Of a stretch of 64,000 nt of DNA, positions 17,956 to 27,402 are shown piece after piece. Below the pieces are notes generated by a model. The model was not told the origin of the DNA. It was given only the letters and a program-made list of their open reading frames with translations, and ran no database searches. How positions within the stretch are numbered: the first letter of the stretch is position 1; the number at the start of each line of letters is the position of its first letter. This stretch comes from Methanosarcina sp. (GTDB lineage Archaea; Halobacteriota; Methanosarcinia; Methanosarcinales; Methanosarcinaceae): positions 112,261-176,260 of the forward strand of contig NZ_JAQUVZ010000004.1 in assembly GCF_028693135.1 (NCBI RefSeq). The letters are read 5' to 3'. The translations under genes and the position numbers were made by a program.

Positions 17956-19041
17956 TGTATTTTTTACCTCCAGCAAAAATATAAAGTAAAGATAAGTATG
18001 GATTAAAGATAATCGTGGCTAATGTTCTCCCATTAACTCTTTATCTTATGAAACTTCCTCTCTTTTGTCCCTGAGACTATTTTATTCCTTCGGGCTTGTT
18101 ATCTTCCTTTTTTTGGAGACCAGAAGTTTATCGCTCCTTCCCCCACCTGATTCCCGGTTCTCGGTATTCTATTTCAATTATATATTCAGGGGCTCTTTTC
18201 CAGCTCTTCCTCGTTTTCAAGCACTTGCAGGATAAAAGGTAAGTTTTAAAGACAGGTTTTTTTGATTTTTCCTGGGAATTATGCCCAATTTAATTATATG
18301 CCATTCAATATTATATGTTATCTATTATAATAACCATCGACCGTTTCAGCTTTCAAAAACCTGTCCGTCAGGGTTTTGGGATATGAATATCCAGAATTAT
18401 GTATCCCCACATACTGTTTTAGCAGGGGCAAGGGAGAGGTGGACAGGAAAAGGATTGAAATCCGGGTAGAGAGATATTAAATGCTTCTTCAAAATCTCTG
18501 AATTCGTCGGTTCTGCATTCTCAGGGGTCTATAAACAGATTCCAGGCTCCTCCAGCATCCTGAATATCTGATGAAGAGGGAAATGGATCGGAAATGGATC
18601 GGGAATGAATCTAAAAAAAGGGGGCATTTTATAGAGAAATAAACCAAAAAAAGGGGAAACGGGGCCGTTTATTCTTTTGCGTCCCTGATTGTAATTGTGT
18701 AATCAAAGTTTTCAGTGTTTTTGGGAAGGATTGAAAGCGTCCAATCTCCTGCAGCTCCCGGAACTGTATATGTTGCCACGAAGGTTATACGATGTTTATA
18801 CGAGATGTTCACACGATGTTTCATTACTACCAGCGTTTCAGTATGACAGTTCCGGGTTTACAGTATTCCTGTACGATAACTTGAGATTTCGCCGCAATGT
18901 AAACAGAAAAAGATATTAAACCCCGGAATGAAATCTGTTTATGTAATTACGAACCATATATGTGGTAAAGATGATACTGAAACCATTTCAGGCTATGAAC
19001 ATTTTCGATAGAAGTCGAGTAATTCTTGCTTCATAACAGGC
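17956..19041. other. 1.1-kb intergenic region with a gene remnant
   Basis: It holds the aconitase promoter region and a decayed minus-strand reading frame at 18669-18842 (separate entry). Repeated short motifs occur near 18580-18610 (GGAAATGGATCGGAAATGGATCGGGAA). The remaining plus-strand frames are short and have no ribosome binding sites. Confidence 0.5.
18669..18842 (-). pseudogene. C-terminal remnant of an exported beta-sandwich protein
   Basis: On the minus strand 57 codons end at a TAA (18669-18671). The tail reads FVATYTVPGAAGDWTLSILP and then KNTENFDYTITIRDAKE. This looks like the last strands of an extracellular Ig-like or pre-peptidase-like domain (VPGxAGDWTLSI). Upstream the frame runs into a stop within a few codons, and no signal peptide or ribosome binding site is found. 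It is therefore probably the surviving end of a longer gene. The parent family is not identified. Confidence 0.45.
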
Positions 19042-19794
19042 ATGGATGTGATTTTCTTGCTCAAAAATAAACAGGACATATTCAGGAAATTTTCAAGTTC
19101 CGGCAGCAGGCTCAGGAAAAGCCGTGGGTCCGGGAAGGATTCTTTACGCGACTCTCTCATGTGGTCCTGTCCTGTAATTGATGCTGACTTTGTCGAGGTC
19201 AGAGAAGACCCTGCATCTGATGAAGATTATTCTGAAGAAGACTATTCTGCCGAACCGGACTCCGAACTGATCGAAAATCTCAGAGAATACCTTAGAACGA
19301 GATCTAAGGAGGAAATCACTGAAATCTTTGACGAAATTCGCAAAATCCTGGAAAGCAGAACTTCCGAAGGCAGATTTTCAAGAGACACCAGGGGGAGCTC
19401 TTATGCTTACGAAAAAGAGTGGCTGAAAGATATTCCGGGAAGAGCTTTCAGGACGGTTTCGAAAACTGCCTCCTGTGGGAGGGACCGGGTAATAAAAATC
19501 TCAAAAACCGTCTCTTCAAAAGCCTCAACAATAGCTTCCGAGAGTAAGGAGTCAGTAAAGGGCTCTTCGAAAAAACTCAATGATAAGTGGAGTAATTTAA
19601 GTCCCGGGGACCGCAAGATGATCTCTGAAGTGATAATTACAGTGATCGAGATCGGTCTGCTTAAGAATTCCAACAAAGGTAAAAAGGCGGCATTTGTTGT
19701 TCTGTCAAGTATTTACAAACATCAAACGCCAGGTAAGAAAGATCTGGAAGATTTCATAGAAGAGATGAGCAGGCGTTTTAAACGCAGACGTTAA
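19042..19794 (+). CDS. hypothetical charged protein
   Basis: A 250-residue protein not recognised. The N-terminal 45 residues are basic and Ser-rich, then comes an acidic stretch (EDPASDEDYSEEDYSAEPDSE, about residues 54-74). A helical segment (SELIENLREYLRTRSKEEIT) follows, then a Ser/Lys-rich middle. The C-terminal half (LSPGDRKMISEVIITVIEIG ... KAAFVVLSSIYKH) is helical and mildly hydrophobic and ends in KRRR. There is no clear signal peptide. It converges with the VWA/MoxR pair, so a functional link cannot be assumed. The base composition fits a real coding gene. Confidence 0.6.
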   Translation: MDVIFLLKNKQDIFRKFSSSGSRLRKSRGSGKDSLRDSLMWSCPVIDADFVEVREDPASDEDYSEEDYSAEPDSELIENLREYLRTRSKEEITEIFDEIRKILESRTSEGRFSRDTRGSSYAYEKEWLKDIPGRAFRTVSKTASCGRDRVIKISKTVSSKASTIASESKESVKGSSKKLNDKWSNLSPGDRKMISEVIITVIEIGLLKNSNKGKKAAFVVLSSIYKHQTPGKKDLEDFIEEMSRRFKRRR

Positions 19795-19885
19795 TTGTAA
19801 ATCTCCGGTCCTGTTTTTATAATTAGACGTGAGAACCCAATAATCTCAATTTACACTAAAGTTGTTCTTTCATTTCCCCAATCAG

Positions 19886-21679
19886 TTAATACATCCTCAC
19901 AGGTCTGCTGATTTCTTTTATAAACCTTGCAGGGCTTTCCTCAGCCTGCCAGTTTCCGGCATCAGGGATAATATAGGTATGGTCTGAGACCTGGTCCAGC
20001 CCTCCTGCATCATAGTTTCCTATTATGAGGGAAAATATGCGGGCTTTTCTTTCGGCTTTTATTTCATTCCATTCCCGGATAAGGGGTATTTCTGAGAGTT
20101 CGGAGGCACCGTCGGTAAGGAAAAGGAGGTCTGCTCCCTGATAGGTTTTTTCTTCTTTTATTGCTTTGAGCCCTGCACGAAGAGCCGTATTGAAGTCCGT
20201 TCCGCCCCCAAAAGTATATTTGAGAAACTCCAGAAACTCTTTGCCCATGTGTTTTTTAGCCGTAAGCTCGATCTCAACTGTCTGCCATTTCGATGAAAAA
20301 AGAATTACTTTGACATCCCTGTTTTCTCTTAACATCCTCCTCGTAATTGCCAGGACCATGGCTTTTGCAAGAATTTCAGGGGCTCCACGCATGGAACCAG
20401 AGGTATCAACCAGGGCAACAACAGGTCCTTTTCTTTTTTTACCTGCAGAGTTCGAGTTCCAGTTTTTCCCTCTGAGCTGGTATGTAAGGAGTTTTTCTTC
20501 GAGCATGTCAGCATAGAACTTGAGCTTCAGGACGGGGTTTTTGAGTTTTACGGCTTCTACCGGAAGCAGGGTCTGGATATCACCTGAAAAGGTAATTGAG
20601 TGCACTTCACTTCGGCTGTGCGGCGATAATTGAAGTTTCTTTGAGCCGTACTCAAGCTCAATTCTACCAACCTGTTCGAGAATCTCATGCAGGTCAGAAC
20701 TTTTTCTGAGGATTGCCGCATACTTTTCAAGGTTTTCGAAGTATTCCCTGTGCAGGGCCTGTAAGGAGTAGTCCCACATTCTTCCCGGAAAGAGCATTGA
20801 GAGGAGATCAAGCATGTCTAAGTGGTCTTCGAGGACAGGGATAAGCTCCTCAAGCTTTACAGCTATCTTTTCCCCTATTAAAGAGTCAACTGCTTCTCCA
20901 GCCTTTTCGCTGAACATGAATTCGTGGGTCATTGAGGCAAGTCTTTCCGACGCCAACGTATTTTCGGGCGCATGATCCTGGTTCTGGTTCTGGTCCTTGT
21001 CCTGTCCCTGGTTATTCGCTGTCCGATTCTCAGCATTTTTAAGGAAAATTCCCTTATTATCATCTGCTCTTTGGTTATTATCTTCTGCTCTCTGGTTATT
21101 ATCGTCTGGTCGTTTTCTGTCCTGCCACCCGTTCGTATTTCTCTGCCAGTCAGGGTATTTAGGGCTTTCAATCCTTTCCAGCCTGCTCCTTTCCCATACT
21201 GCTTGAGTTTCACTGATAAGCTCTTTCAGGGCTTTTAGAGTTTTTTCCAGCCCTCGATGGGATTTTTTGAACAGGTCTTTTTCTACTTTTTCGTAGTCTC
21301 CAAGAAGCGTAAAAAGTTCTTCCAGCAGACTTTTCAGGATAAAAATCCCTGCCATACGGTTGGTTCCTGCAAGGATTTTTATTTCTTCCCAGACTTGCTG
21401 GTTTCTCATACTAAGAAAAACCGGATAAAATGCCCCGAACTTCTCCATAAAGCGGTTTTCGTCCTTTATTTCGTAGTTTTTTCCTGAGAGTAGTTCATAA
21501 ATAAGCACTTCTGCAATCTCTTCCCTGAGCCTGTAAGGTACTTTTCGGGGAGTTACCAGAAATTCCCGCAGTTCTATATTCAATATAGTAGAGGGGTTAA
21601 ACGCCTGATCAAAAGATAACGCCTGGGCTGATCCGTATAGATCTTTGATACCTCTTTTCGAGCTTTTCTGGTCCTGCAT
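19886..21679 (-). CDS. VWA-domain protein, ViaA-like partner of a MoxR ATPase
   Basis: A 597-residue protein. The C-terminal third is a von Willebrand A domain with the MIDAS motif DTSGSMRG (about 420) and the later FLTDGASE. The N-terminal region is helical (EELFTLLGDYEKVEKDLF). Between them lies a low-complexity Asn/Gln/Asp linker (about 180-240) encoded by repeats. It starts 43 bp downstream of the MoxR-family gene on the same strand, with CAGGAAAC as ribosome binding site. The pair has the size and order of the Escherichia coli RavA-ViaA chaperone-like system. The linker is an unusual addition. The VWA protein probably delivers substrates to, or regulates, the ATPase. Confidence 0.8.
   Translation of the reverse strand: MQDQKSSKRGIKDLYGSAQALSFDQAFNPSTILNIELREFLVTPRKVPYRLREEIAEVLIYELLSGKNYEIKDENRFMEKFGAFYPVFLSMRNQQVWEEIKILAGTNRMAGIFILKSLLEELFTLLGDYEKVEKDLFKKSHRGLEKTLKALKELISETQAVWERSRLERIESPKYPDWQRNTNGWQDRKRPDDNNQRAEDNNQRADDNKGIFLKNAENRTANNQGQDKDQNQNQDHAPENTLASERLASMTHEFMFSEKAGEAVDSLIGEKIAVKLEELIPVLEDHLDMLDLLSMLFPGRMWDYSLQALHREYFENLEKYAAILRKSSDLHEILEQVGRIELEYGSKKLQLSPHSRSEVHSITFSGDIQTLLPVEAVKLKNPVLKLKFYADMLEEKLLTYQLRGKNWNSNSAGKKRKGPVVALVDTSGSMRGAPEILAKAMVLAITRRMLRENRDVKVILFSSKWQTVEIELTAKKHMGKEFLEFLKYTFGGGTDFNTALRAGLKAIKEEKTYQGADLLFLTDGASELSEIPLIREWNEIKAERKARIFSLIIGNYDAGGLDQVSDHTYIIPDAGNWQAEESPARFIKEISRPVRMY
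21054..21116. repeat. 21-bp coding repeats in the VWA-protein linker
   Basis: Three consecutive 21-bp units starting TTATTATC (21054-21074, 21075-21095, 21096 onward, the last diverged) encode a 7-residue Asp/Asn/Gln/Arg repeat in the linker of the VWA protein. Confidence 0.8.
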
Positions 21680-21722
21680 ATTTTTTGTTTCCTGTCTTTT
21701 TCAGGCTTTTTAAAACCTTCCT

Positions 21723-23234
21723 TTAGGCAACTTCTGCTTTTTCGAGTTCCACATCAAATATTTTTGGTTTTTCGAGCAGGGCCCGGATTTCGTTCAGATG
21801 GCTTGCAATCTCATAAATATCCGTATTTTTGGAGCGGTATTTTATCAGTATTTCCTTGCTGTCCTGTCCGGAAACCCATATATTTTCCCGAAGGGTTTCC
21901 TCAAGGGCTTTTTCTTCTTCCTGCACCTGCTTTCTGAAGTAGTTCAGCCTTTCTTCAAGGTTTTCGTACTCTTTTTCATAGAGCTTCCTGTCTCCGTAGT
22001 CCAGGCTTAGCTTGAACTCAAAATCGTACCTCTGGCGGAACTGCCCTGCCACGGCTTCGAAGCTCAGCGCTCCGTTAATGCTGCTGTACTCAAGTCCGAA
22101 ACTGTAGGTATGGGTCGGAAACTCGGTATGGTGCTTTAAAAAATCAAGGGCATTATTAAATGTGAGATTTTTTGTGGCTTTCACCCCTGTAAACCTGGAT
22201 GCTCTCACGCCACCTATCGTCTTTTTCTCCTCTTCAAAGCACTTATTGCAGGATACGGGGTCCGGGAGTTCCTGCTGCAGGCAACTGTATACGGAATTTC
22301 TAAGGTCAAGCACATTCTGTTTGAGCTTTCCGGTATCAGTGCCTCCGGAGACCACTCTATCCAGGATAAGTTTCCTGATCGTTTCCCTCTGTTCAGGGAG
22401 GTCCCAGAGCATGTGCTGGAGCAGGACAACAGTCATCCTGTTTACGCTTGTGTGCCCATTCACGGCTGAAGCGACCCTGAGCACATTTATAATCTTTTTC
22501 CAGCGCCTGTCCGAAACGAAGATATTGGAGTTCTTAAGCTCTCTTCTCAGCCCTCTTATAATTGCCCGGACCTCGGGGTCTACACGCATATCCCTTGCTT
22601 TCGTCTGGATTTCCTTTATATCTTCAACCGAGAGTTTCGTTGAAGGCAGGAAATCCTCTGTATTTTCGAAAATGAGGTCTTCAAGGTTTTCTTCATGCTG
22701 AATATAGTCCACACTATACCTGAAAAGGAACCTGTCGTAAAGGGCTTCAAGGTTTTCCTCTTCTTCTGGCAGTTCGTTGGAAGCCCCAAAAACGGAAAAG
22801 AGAGGAACATCCAGGACTTCCTTGCCGTTATGGTACTTCCTCTCGTTCAGAACTGTCAGAAGGCTGTTTAAGATAGAGCTGTTAGCCTTGAAAATTTCGT
22901 CAAGAAGGGCGATATGCGCAGTTGGCAGGTAGCCTTCTACTCTCCGGCTGAATTCGTCCTTTTCAAGCGCCTTTAGAGAAAGCGGTCCAAATACTTCTTC
23001 CGGAGTTGAAAAACGAGTAAGGAGGTAATGGAAAAAGTTTCCGCCTTCGATAGTTTCGCAGATTTTGTTTGCGAGCAGGGTTTTTGCAGTTCCCGGAGGG
23101 CCCAGCAAAAGAACGTGTTCTCCCGAGAGCAGCGCAAGAAGAGAACCGTTGATTTCAGCATCTCGCTCTTTAAAGTAGCCAGAGAATTCCTGTTTAATAT
23201 TGAGGATAGTATTTTTTAAATCCAGAACTTTCAT
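21723..23234 (-). CDS. MoxR-family AAA+ ATPase, RavA-like
   Basis: A 503-residue protein, close to RavA length. Walker A is LLGPPGTAKT (residues 43-52), Walker B and sensor region are HIALLDEIFKANSSILN (about 101-117), sensor 1 lies in FSVFGASNELPEEEENLEALYDRFLFR, and there is a downstream arginine-rich lid. The C-terminal 230 residues are an unrelated domain, as in RavA. MoxR ATPases remodel or mature protein complexes, often with a VWA partner, and that partner is the next gene downstream. The ATG at 23234 is chosen over a TTG three codons upstream; AAAGG is the likely ribosome binding site. Confidence 0.88.
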   Translation of the reverse strand: MKVLDLKNTILNIKQEFSGYFKERDAEINGSLLALLSGEHVLLLGPPGTAKTLLANKICETIEGGNFFHYLLTRFSTPEEVFGPLSLKALEKDEFSRRVEGYLPTAHIALLDEIFKANSSILNSLLTVLNERKYHNGKEVLDVPLFSVFGASNELPEEEENLEALYDRFLFRYSVDYIQHEENLEDLIFENTEDFLPSTKLSVEDIKEIQTKARDMRVDPEVRAIIRGLRRELKNSNIFVSDRRWKKIINVLRVASAVNGHTSVNRMTVVLLQHMLWDLPEQRETIRKLILDRVVSGGTDTGKLKQNVLDLRNSVYSCLQQELPDPVSCNKCFEEEKKTIGGVRASRFTGVKATKNLTFNNALDFLKHHTEFPTHTYSFGLEYSSINGALSFEAVAGQFRQRYDFEFKLSLDYGDRKLYEKEYENLEERLNYFRKQVQEEEKALEETLRENIWVSGQDSKEILIKYRSKNTDIYEIASHLNEIRALLEKPKIFDVELEKAEVA

Positions 23235-23797
23235 AAATTTCAAAACCTTTATAACTCTCTCTTTTCCAGCATCTCATCTGTTAAACCTGTAAAGGGGCTT
23301 TGTAATAATGAGCAGCAGTACCCGGCTCCAGTAATCTTAAAAATGATTTAACTATTTTTATGGGCCTTGCCTTAATTAATTTTTCCAAAAAAATTCTGAT
23401 TCGTAACCTCTAATATGCCTGTGTGTTATCCTTCCTTTTCAGTGAATGCCTTTTTACCTTAAGGAATGATAAAAATATAACTTCTAATTTTCAGTTTGGG
23501 AATTGATCTCTAGTTCCATTCCTAAAATAATCATTCTTGGCAACAAAACCCCTTGATATTATATTTTAATCATTTCTAAACAGTTGAATCTGGAGTACTC
23601 TCTTTATCAAAGCTTCACATTTTACTCTCTTTATCAAAGCTTTTACTTATTCCTTGCCTGTTCTCTGTTGTCCGAAGATGTTATGCATAAAGAAATCAAT
23701 CACTAATGGAATGGTTTTTAACTTCTCTGGATAATAGCATTTTCGGAGACTGACCAGCAAAATAAATATTCTAGAAGAATATTCAGGAAAATCTTAC
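23235..23797. other. 563-bp intergenic region with a 20-bp direct repeat
   Basis: No gene is visible. A perfect 20-bp direct repeat (TACTCTCTTTATCAAAGCTT) lies at 23596-23615 and 23623-23642, spaced 27 bp start to start. The divergent promoters of the MoxR and E1-like genes must lie here. Confidence 0.55.
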
Positions 23798-24541
23798 ATG
23801 AATGATTTTGAGCGTGAAAAATACAGCCGGCAGATCCTCCTTTTCGGGGAAGAGGGGCAGGAAAAGTTGAAAAATGCGAAAGTACTGGTTGCCGGTGCAG
23901 GCGGACTCGGAAGCCCCATTTCCACATATCTCGCAATAGCCGGGGTCGGGAAAATAATTCTTGCAGATTTTGATTCGGTGGATCTCAGTAATCTGAACAG
24001 GCAGTTTCTCCACCATGAGAAGGATATTGGGAGAGCTAAGGTAGAATCTGCAAAGGAAAAGCTTCTTTCTATGAATCCCGGAATTGAGGTTGAAACCATT
24101 GGGGAAATGCTTACCGAATCAAACATTGAATCCCTGATTCCTGAATGTGATATTATTGTCGATGCCCTTGATAACCTCGAAACGAGACATCTGCTTAACA
24201 GGCTTGCCGTAAAAAGGAGAATTCCTTTAATTCATGGGGCAGTTACAGGGTATGATGGGCAGGTCACAACAATCATTCCTGGAAAAACCCCCTGCTTTTA
24301 TTGCATTTTCCCACGAATTTCCAGAAAGGAAGTTTTCCCGATCCTTGGAACAACTCCGGGTATTATCGGTTCTATTCAGGCAAATGAAACAATTAAGTTT
24401 CTTACTGGAAAAGGAAAGCTTCTGGAAAGCCGACTCTTATTCTGGAACGGGCTTTCAGGAAATTTCAGTGAAATCTCTCTCTCAAAGTTAAATAATTGTC
24501 CCGTTTGCGGATATCTTAATGAATCAAATGAAAATAAATGA
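23798..24541 (+). CDS. ThiF/MoeB/HesA-family E1-like adenylyltransferase
   Basis: A 247-residue protein of MoeB length. The nucleotide loop GAGGLGSP is at about 33-40, followed by the acidic DFDSVDLSNLNRQFLH segment. DALDNLETRHLLN is the next family signature. Two CxxC pairs (CFYC about 167, CPVC about 236) bind structural zinc. The family adenylates the C-terminal Gly-Gly of MoaD, ThiS or SAMP-type proteins for sulfur transfer or conjugation. A role in molybdopterin synthesis would suit the Mo enzymes of this organism, but no ubiquitin-like partner lies next to it. The catalytic cysteine used by some members is not evident. The stop codon lies inside a 10-bp tandem repeat. Confidence 0.85.
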   Translation: MNDFEREKYSRQILLFGEEGQEKLKNAKVLVAGAGGLGSPISTYLAIAGVGKIILADFDSVDLSNLNRQFLHHEKDIGRAKVESAKEKLLSMNPGIEVETIGEMLTESNIESLIPECDIIVDALDNLETRHLLNRLAVKRRIPLIHGAVTGYDGQVTTIIPGKTPCFYCIFPRISRKEVFPILGTTPGIIGSIQANETIKFLTGKGKLLESRLLFWNGLSGNFSEISLSKLNNCPVCGYLNESNENK

Positions 24542-24567
24542 AAATAAATGAGAATAAATGAGAATAA
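24528..24567. repeat. four tandem 10-bp repeats across a stop codon
   Basis: The unit ATGARAATAA occurs four times (24528, 24538, 24548, 24558). The stop codon of the E1-like gene (24539-24541) lies in the second copy. Gain or loss of copies could change the C-terminus by a few residues. Confidence 0.8.
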
Positions 24568-24747
24568 ATATAATTAAATGAGGGGTGAATGCCCAATCCT
24601 GGGGACGAATGGGCCTAAATATGCCTCTGCCTTTTCTCAAGAAGGACAAACCTTTTTTTTAATTTCCTGCGGGTTGATTCTTTTTTATATATCCTTTGTA
24701 ATAATATCTTATAACATCTTATGGGATATGTCATAGGAGGATATTTT

Positions 24748-25689
24748 ATGAAACGGAAGGTCCCGCCAGTTGAGGCCAAAGATGGTAATTGGCAAGACAA
24801 TCCAGGCTCACTGCCTCAGGGATTTCATGATCTGAATCCATATGCACCTTATTTCTCTTATTCTTCTGTCCCGAACGTCCCTTATCTTGACCTTGGAATC
24901 TATCGAGAATCCAGAGTGAAGTCATTGATAAAGGCACATAGTAAGGATATGTACCGGTTGCTTGAGAAGGTTAATTTTGATGGAAAATACTACAGGGTAA
25001 AGTGTGTAAATTCCGGGGAATGGGAATGTTGCTGGGACCTGGCTGTCAGGGTTCAGTTTTTCGGGAAAATGCAGGGGGTGGTTCTTTATCCCAAACGTCT
25101 GGTTTCCCGGAAAGAAAAAAAGATTGTTTACAGGTCTGTAATCCTTGTTAACCCCTATCAGCTCTGGGATGAGACTCTTGTAACCAGATTTTGGAACTTG
25201 CAGGAGAGAGTTGAGTTCCTTATAGCCAGAATCCTTTTCCATGAGTGTATTCATCTTATGATCTCGCTAGGAAACACTCTACCTTCTGGTTTTGGAAATA
25301 CGGATATCTATCTTGAGTTCAGAAAGATGCTTGAGATCTCCAGCTCTAATAAACTTTTATCTGAGCGTCATGAGGTGGAGTTTCGCCTCTGGAGTCTTGT
25401 CCTTTTTGGAGCTTCAGATTCCGAAAGTGAACAAACCCTGCTCAAAAGAGTTCAGGAGATCTATGAATTTCTTATTAATGAAAAATACAGTAACCAGAAA
25501 ACGGGAAATATTTTTCATTCCCCTTCCAACAATGAACAATTAGCCCGGAGGTACGCCTGGATAGCAGCTGTTAAAGCCGGGGGGAATGGGCAGATCAGTA
25601 AAAGGGTGTGGCAGGTTGAAGTCCGCAGACTCAGCATAGCCCTGAGAGGGCTGTATAATGGGATTGATGCGTTGTTACTAGAAAGATAA
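24748..25689 (+). CDS. hypothetical protein with an HExxH motif
   Basis: A 313-residue protein, family not recognised. The segment RILFHECIHLMI carries HECIH at residues 165-169, the zinc-protease signature, inside a predicted helix. A later acidic helix (HEVEFRLWSL, about 207-216) could supply a third ligand. The N-terminal 45 residues are rich in Pro, Tyr and Asn. There is no signal peptide and no membrane helix. The ATG at 24748 is chosen because GGAGG lies 6-7 bases upstream; the frame runs 9 codons further back. The E1-like gene ends 206 bp upstream on the same strand. It could be a zinc peptidase or a domain that has kept the motif only. Confidence 0.65.
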   Translation: MKRKVPPVEAKDGNWQDNPGSLPQGFHDLNPYAPYFSYSSVPNVPYLDLGIYRESRVKSLIKAHSKDMYRLLEKVNFDGKYYRVKCVNSGEWECCWDLAVRVQFFGKMQGVVLYPKRLVSRKEKKIVYRSVILVNPYQLWDETLVTRFWNLQERVEFLIARILFHECIHLMISLGNTLPSGFGNTDIYLEFRKMLEISSSNKLLSERHEVEFRLWSLVLFGASDSESEQTLLKRVQEIYEFLINEKYSNQKTGNIFHSPSNNEQLARRYAWIAAVKAGGNGQISKRVWQVEVRRLSIALRGLYNGIDALLLER

Positions 25690-25759
25690 ACTCTGACCTG
25701 TATAGATGCCTGAAAAAATATCTAAAATCGAGGGGCAACATATACAAAAATTAGAAAGA

Positions 25760-25833
25760 AGCCTCGTGCGTGATTCGAACACGCGACCTAGTGATTACAA
25801 GTCACTCGCTCTGCCGGGCTGAGCCAACGAGGC
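25760..25833 (-). tRNA. tRNA-Thr (anticodon UGU)
   Basis: All four arms fold perfectly on the minus strand: acceptor GCCTCGT/ACGAGGC, D-stem GCTC/GAGC, anticodon stem AGTGA/TCACT around the loop CTTGTAA (anticodon TGT), and T-stem GCGTG/CACGC around TTCGAAT. The discriminator base is U, the 3' CCA is not encoded, and there is no intron. Confidence 0.97.
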
Positions 25834-26014
25834 ACAATGAAGCTGATTGCAGACTTATCTAAATACAATACTCACAGATAAACTTTATGGCAGAATCCCC
25901 CTTTCGGAAGTTTTCCACAGTGTTTTAACTGTCTCCCTTTTCCCTGTTTTTGTTGTTGTCAGAATGTTGCGGCGCATAAACCTTATGGCACTCTTTATCT
26001 ATATCTCGCATAAG

Positions 26015-26575
26015 ATGTGGCAGGAAATGGCAAAATATGGGCGCAAGCTGGTAGGACACGGGCTTGTGGAATCAAATTTTGGAAACATCAGTGTCAGAGC
26101 CGGGGATAAGATGCTTATTACCCGGAGCGGGACTGCCCTTGACGAGATCACCGTCGATAATGTTGTTGAGGTAGAAATTCAGGATACTTCATCCCTGGAC
26201 ATAATTGCATCTTCCGAGACTGTAGTGCACAGGGAGATATACAGGAAGACCTCTGCCCTTGCAATAATTCATGCCCACTGCTCTTATGCAGTTGTGGAGT
26301 CTCTGCTTGCCGGAGCCGGGGAAGTGATTGTTCCTGTGGATAGTGAAGGCCAGTATTTCCTTGGGAATATCCCTGTGGTAGGCGGCGGGATCGGGAGCCG
26401 GGAGCTTGCCGAAAACCTGGCAGATGCGCTTTCAGAACACAGGGGTGCTGTGGTTTATAGCCATGGGACTTTTGCCATTGGAAGGACTCTGGGAGAGGCT
26501 TATATCGTGACCACGCAGCTTGAGCACTCCTGCAGAGTAAAGTACCTTTATGAGCTGGCAGCCGTAAAAAAGTGA
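26015..26575 (+). CDS. class II aldolase, L-fuculose-phosphate aldolase-like
   Basis: 186 residues from the chosen ATG, the normal size for the archaeal enzyme. It has the AraD/FucA signatures GLVESNFGNISVR (about 16-28), ITRSGTALDEI, the zinc-ligand segment HAHCSY and the C-terminal SHGTFAIGRTLGEAY. In methanogens such an aldolase is thought to make lactaldehyde, and hence lactate, for coenzyme F420; that role is known for the family and inferred here. The frame extends upstream to 25847, but the added 56 residues are hydrophobic, unlike the family, and overlap the tRNA-Thr promoter side, so they are rejected. No strong ribosome binding site is seen. Confidence 0.85.
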   Translation: MWQEMAKYGRKLVGHGLVESNFGNISVRAGDKMLITRSGTALDEITVDNVVEVEIQDTSSLDIIASSETVVHREIYRKTSALAIIHAHCSYAVVESLLAGAGEVIVPVDSEGQYFLGNIPVVGGGIGSRELAENLADALSEHRGAVVYSHGTFAIGRTLGEAYIVTTQLEHSCRVKYLYELAAVKK

Positions 26576-26790
26576 AAATAAGAAGTGAAATGTGAGATGA
26601 GTAAGTATTATCTATGGAGTGCACTGATAATCAAACTTACAGCCTTAAGTATAAATACCAAAAGACAGGTAAACAAATAAATATTATAAATAAGTAGATC
26701 CAGATCGGCATAAGACCCAGGATAAGCTGTCATTCTTTCAGGCCTGTCTTCTATAACGGATATAAAACTAAAAGGAAGATTCCAAGCACC

Positions 26791-27402
26791 ATGACGTTTA
26801 ATGCCCTGAGACCCGTTGCCTCGAGAGTTATTGATCCACTGGCAGATTTTTTCATAAGATATGAGGTCTCACCTGATACGATTTCCATAGTTTCCCTTAT
26901 ATGTGCTTTCTTTGCGGGACTCAGTTTTTATTATTCTCCTGTATATAATGAACTTACCCTATTAGCAGGCATCTTGGTAGTGTTTAACTCGCTTTTTGAT
27001 GCCCTGGATGGGGTAATTGCGCGCAAATCCAACAGGGCAACACCGAGGGGCGATTTCCTCGACCACGTAATCGATCGCTATTCGGACGTGTTTATTATCT
27101 GCAGCATTTTTTTTGCAGGTTATGTGTCCTGGCAGATAGGGGTTGCGGCAATCGTAGGCGTGCTTCTTACGAGTTATCTCGGGACTCAGGCCCAGGCACT
27201 CAATCTCGGAAGGTATTACGGAGGGATCATGGGCAGGGCTGACCGTCTTGTAGTCATAATTCTCGCCGCTTTCGCCAATTCGATTTATCCGGCTTCGATT
27301 GCAGGTTTTACCATCCTGGGTTGGGCGGTTGTCCTGATCGCTGTGACCAGCCATATTACTGCAATCCAGCGGATTATTTATATCTGGAAAAGGCTGGACT
27401 GA
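26791..27402 (+). CDS. CDP-alcohol phosphatidyltransferase (archaetidylinositol phosphate synthase-like)
   Basis: A 203-residue multi-span membrane enzyme. The family motif D-x2-D-G-x2-A-R-x8-G-x3-D-x3-D is fully present in DALDGVIARKSNRATPRG followed by DFLDHVIDRYSD (about 70-99). It transfers a polar head group to CDP-archaeol. The closest archaeal role is archaetidylinositol phosphate synthase, but the head group cannot be decided from sequence. AAAGGAAG upstream is the likely ribosome binding site. The archease gene follows 133 bp downstream on the same strand. Confidence 0.85.
   Translation: MTFNALRPVASRVIDPLADFFIRYEVSPDTISIVSLICAFFAGLSFYYSPVYNELTLLAGILVVFNSLFDALDGVIARKSNRATPRGDFLDHVIDRYSDVFIICSIFFAGYVSWQIGVAAIVGVLLTSYLGTQAQALNLGRYYGGIMGRADRLVVIILAAFANSIYPASIAGFTILGWAVVLIAVTSHITAIQRIIYIWKRLD

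Noticed and set aside
25847..26014. Upstream extension of the aldolase gene
   Set aside because: It adds 56 hydrophobic residues foreign to the family and starts 14 bp from the tRNA-Thr gene.
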